Positions 62,198 through 64,000 of a DNA stretch of 64,000 nucleotides are shown here, in pieces. Position numbers and translations under genes: made by a program. Position 1 is the stretch's first letter. Every line of letters starts with the position of its first letter. This DNA comes from Paracidobacterium acidisoli (GTDB taxonomy: Bacteria; Acidobacteriota; Terriglobia; Terriglobales; Acidobacteriaceae): the NCBI RefSeq assembly GCF_003428625.2, contig NZ_QVQT02000005.1:62001-126000 (forward strand), read 5' to 3'. The notes under the pieces are model-generated. The model was not told the DNA's origin, made no database searches, and was given only the letters and a program-made list of their open reading frames with translations.

Positions 62198-63154
62198 ATG
62201 TCCCGGAAAACCCCTGAGCCGCTGGCCTCCGCTCCACTCGCCTACGAAAACCCTGCCTTCCTCAACAGCCCCGACGGCCGCATCATCCGCATTCTCTCCG
62301 AGTACTCCGAGCCCCTCGCCCGCTTTCGCCGCGAGCGCATCCAGGACACCGTCGTCTTCTTCGGCTCCGCCCGCTTCCGCGCTATCGCCGAGGCCAGCCA
62401 CGATCTCGACGAGGCCAGGCGCGACCTCGAGCTCCTCGAAAACACCGGCTCCCGCCAGCCCGCTCCCGAAGAAGAGCAGCCCGCGCGCCGTCCCGATCTC
62501 GATCAGGGAGAGACCAGCGCCCTCCGCCGCCGTCGCGCCGAGGCCGCCGTCGAAATGGCCCGCTATTACGAGGACGCCCGCCGTCTCGCCGGACTTCTCA
62601 CCGAGTGGACAAAGACCCTCCGCTCCCGCCGTCATCGCTTCGTCGTCACCTCCGGCGGAGGCCCCGGCATCATGGAAGCAGCCAATCGAGGCGCCTGGGA
62701 AGCCGGCGGCAAATCCATCGGCCTCAACATCCGTCTGCCCTTCGAGCAGATGCCCAACCAGTACATCACCCCCGCGCTCAACTTCGAGTTCCACTACTTC
62801 TTCATGCGCAAGTACTGGTTCGCCTATCTCGCCAAAGCGCTCGTCGTCTTTCCCGGCGGCTTCGGCACCCTCGACGAGATGTTCGAGATCCTCACCCTCG
62901 CCCAGACGCAGAAGCTGGCCAAAAAAATCACCGTCGTCGTCTACGGCTCGTCTTACTGGAAGGAGGTGCTCAATCTCGACGTCCTCGTCGAAAAGGGCGC
63001 CGTCTCCCCGCGCGACCGCGATCTCTTCCAGTTCGCCGACACCCCCGAGCAGGCCTTCGAGCTCCTCCGCGACGGCCTCATCCGCAACCATCTGGAGCCC
63101 GAAGCCGCCCGCCCCGAAGCCGACGTACCCGACATCGCCCACACACGGAGCTAA
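62198..63154 (+). CDS. LOG-family (TIGR00730/YgdH-type) nucleotide hydrolase
   Basis: LOG proteins release a base from nucleoside monophosphates; plant and actinobacterial members activate cytokinins, while others are general nucleotide 5'-monophosphate nucleosidases. The 318-residue protein has TVVFFGSARF, VTSGGGPGIMEAANRGAWEAGG (GGGxGxM motif), LNFEFHYFFMRK and the signature PGGFGTLDEMFEILTLAQTQK. It contains an extra Glu/Arg-rich stretch (about residues 70-115) before the Rossmann core. Upstream AGGAG lies about 15 bases before the ATG. The stop codon opens a 6-unit tandem array. Confidence 0.9.
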   Translation: MSRKTPEPLASAPLAYENPAFLNSPDGRIIRILSEYSEPLARFRRERIQDTVVFFGSARFRAIAEASHDLDEARRDLELLENTGSRQPAPEEEQPARRPDLDQGETSALRRRRAEAAVEMARYYEDARRLAGLLTEWTKTLRSRRHRFVVTSGGGPGIMEAANRGAWEAGGKSIGLNIRLPFEQMPNQYITPALNFEFHYFFMRKYWFAYLAKALVVFPGGFGTLDEMFEILTLAQTQKLAKKITVVVYGSSYWKEVLNLDVLVEKGAVSPRDRDLFQFADTPEQAFELLRDGLIRNHLEPEAARPEADVPDIAHTRS

Positions 63155-63238
63155 AAAGCGGTCAGCTAAGAAGCGGTCAGCTAAGAAGCGGTCAACTAAA
63201 GTCCGGGCTGCTAAGAACCGGTTAGTTAAAGTCCGGCC
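63149..63238 (+). repeat. Six-unit 15-bp tandem array starting at the LOG stop codon, TAA in frame in every unit
   Basis: Units start at 63149, 63164, 63179, 63194, 63209 and 63224; two are identical (AGCTAAGAAGCGGTC), others vary, e.g. AACTAAAGTCCGGGC. TAA occurs in frame at 63152 (the real stop), 63167, 63182, 63197, 63212 and 63227. The unit family is the same as at 44593-44864. Confidence 0.95.
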
Positions 63239-63390
63239 ATCGGCGGCAATGCAGCGGAGGGATCTGCTTTCTCTTCCCTCTGCAGAATCTCGGGTGCCCC
63301 ACCTTCGCGAACCGGGGTCCCCAACGCACGTGGTGTTCGTGCGCTGGGGTGGAGAAGCTAAGGTGGGAGGGTCATCTCGCGCAGGGAGAT

Positions 63391-63463
63391 CCGGTAGAAG
63401 CCCCGGGCTTCAGCCCGGGGAAATCACGCCGGAAACGAAAAGGGGCTTCAGCCTCGGGCCTTT
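63391..63463. repeat. AGCCCGG-type TTCAG hairpin repeat
   Basis: CCCCGGGCTTCAGCCCGGGG (63401-63420) is a perfect hairpin, followed by AAAAGGGGCTTCAGCCTCGG. A GCAGCGGAGGGATCTGC fragment stands before it at 63249. With the arrays on either side these account for most of the 579-bp gap after LOG. Confidence 0.85.
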
Positions 63464-63539
63464 TTCGCAGGTCAGATATTTCGGCTCGAAAAGAGAACTT
63501 CAATTTCGCCCCATCCATGAGCCGGCCAAATCTTCCGCT

Positions 63540-63614
63540 GACCGTCTTATCGCTGACCGTCTTATCGCTGACCGTCTTATCGCTGACCGTTTTTCCGCTG
63601 ACCGTCTCATCGCT
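63540..63614 (-). repeat. Five-unit 15-bp array, inverted relative to the array at 63149
   Basis: On the minus strand the units read AGCGATAAGACGGTC three times in succession, with AGCGGAAAAACGGTC and AGCGATGAGACGGTC beside them. It converges on the array at 63149-63238 from about 300 bp away. Confidence 0.95.
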
Positions 63615-63733
63615 GCCCGCCCCTTACCTGAACAGGTAACCCCCACATTTGACCCTCCTTTTGCCTGCCCGTAATGCCTCGTTCACGGTGCAATCCGATA
63701 CTCAGCGCAGGCAGGATCTACGGGAGGAACCAA

Positions 63734-64000
63734 ATGGCCGAACTCCGCCGCATCTCGTATCTCTGGAAGGACGCCGACGCTGCTCGTGGCTGTTCCACCG
63801 CTGTTTCGCTCCACAGTCACACCAATCAGTCGAAAGAAACCCTCGACTTCCTGGCGAACCTCGGCAACACCTATCCGCTCATGCGTCCGCTGCTCAGCTT
63901 CGGCGAGCGCCGCGCCCGCGAGCGCTATGGTGTGACCGTCAATTACGCCTCGGCCTGGTGGACACCGCCCCTCACGCCGCGTCTGGCCTTCGATCTCGAG
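63734..64000 (+). CDS. Start of a PHP-domain (polymerase/histidinol phosphatase-like) protein, partial
   Basis: An ATG with GGGAGG seven bases upstream opens a frame that runs off the window after 89 residues: MAELRRISYLWKDADAARG, then STAVSLHSHTNQSKETLDFL. The SLHSHTNQSKE segment has the H-x-H of PHP metal sites, normally the first PHP motif. The remainder of the domain is outside the window, so only the family can be suggested. Confidence 0.6.
   Translation, partial: MAELRRISYLWKDADAARGCSTAVSLHSHTNQSKETLDFLANLGNTYPLMRPLLSFGERRARERYGVTVNYASAWWTPPLTPRLAFDLE

Noticed and set aside
63149-63614. CRISPR array
   Set aside because: Units are 15 bp and contiguous with no spacers; no cas genes are in the window.
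63249-63674. Open frames with LTVLS or ADRLI peptide repeats after the LOG gene
   Set aside because: They are the 15-bp array read in two frames; no ribosome binding site and no similarity to proteins.

Overview
The window is GC-rich, densely coding bacterial chromosome, most consistent with an acidobacterium (Terriglobia, Acidobacteriaceae-like). The clues are a large duplicated MacB/FtsX orphan permease of the ADOP type, a DUF1080 (3-keto-disaccharide hydrolase-like) gene end, long SLBB polysaccharide exporters, Tat-exported ferritin-like and glycosidase proteins, and many intergenic copies of a short hairpin repeat with a TTCAG core. This placement is inference from gene content; there is no rRNA or tRNA gene in the window to confirm it.

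Layout. 1-5.4 kb: end of a DUF1080 gene, a ferritin-like protein, a FUSC-family membrane protein, a TonB-dependent receptor and folK. 5.5-7.1 kb: nadD and rsfS, the latter with a histone H1-like Lys/Ala tail. 7.2-10.5 kb: an accessory patch with a C5 DNA methyltransferase bracketed by two ~175-bp direct repeats, a Vsr mismatch nuclease, a HipA-like kinase and a DUF3037 protein. 10.5-14.7 kb: a two-domain SGNH hydrolase, rpmE, a tRNA-dihydrouridine synthase and a Phd/PIN toxin-antitoxin pair with a palindromic operator. 14.7-21.2 kb: a PD-(D/E)XK-like protein, a DinB/YfiT protein, a tiny secreted His-rich peptide, and tldD and tldE (pmbA) separated by an atypical DUF1275 gene. 21.5-30.1 kb: a secreted hypothetical, a UvrC-like protein without nuclease domain, rpe, a BamD-like protein, valS, nadC. 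30.6-39.7 kb: lhr helicase with a small DUF5522 gene, an MscS-type channel, a 77-aa protein, a Tat-exported GH36-like glycosidase. 39.9-48.7 kb: ADOP permease, a ParE/CopG-type toxin-antitoxin pair, tyrS, rlmI and a RelA/SpoT homologue. 48.7-57.9 kb: cfa and a small exopolysaccharide export block (sugar transferase, SLBB exporter, Wzz-type protein), a MacB-type permease and a secreted hypothetical. 58-64 kb: Uma2 nuclease-like protein, typA, a Tat ferritin-like protein, a small membrane protein, a LOG-family protein and the start of a PHP-domain gene.

The most unusual signal is not a protein. At least six unrelated genes (DUF1080 at 191, ferritin at 1122, nadD at 6212, rlmI at 44859, the SLBB exporter at 54208, LOG at 63154) end in a short tandem-repeat array that starts at or within a few bases of the stop codon and repeats stop-like triplets in many units. 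Unit lengths are 7, 15 or 20-26 bp. Two loci use the same 15-bp unit family and each has a second array in opposite orientation nearby. A second genome-style signal is that about ten genes have a TANNNT -10 box 5-9 bp before the start codon and no ribosome binding site, which predicts leaderless mRNAs.

Gene starts were moved inward where signal peptides, ribosome binding sites or family length argued for it. Everything here was read by eye from the sequence; no database search was run.
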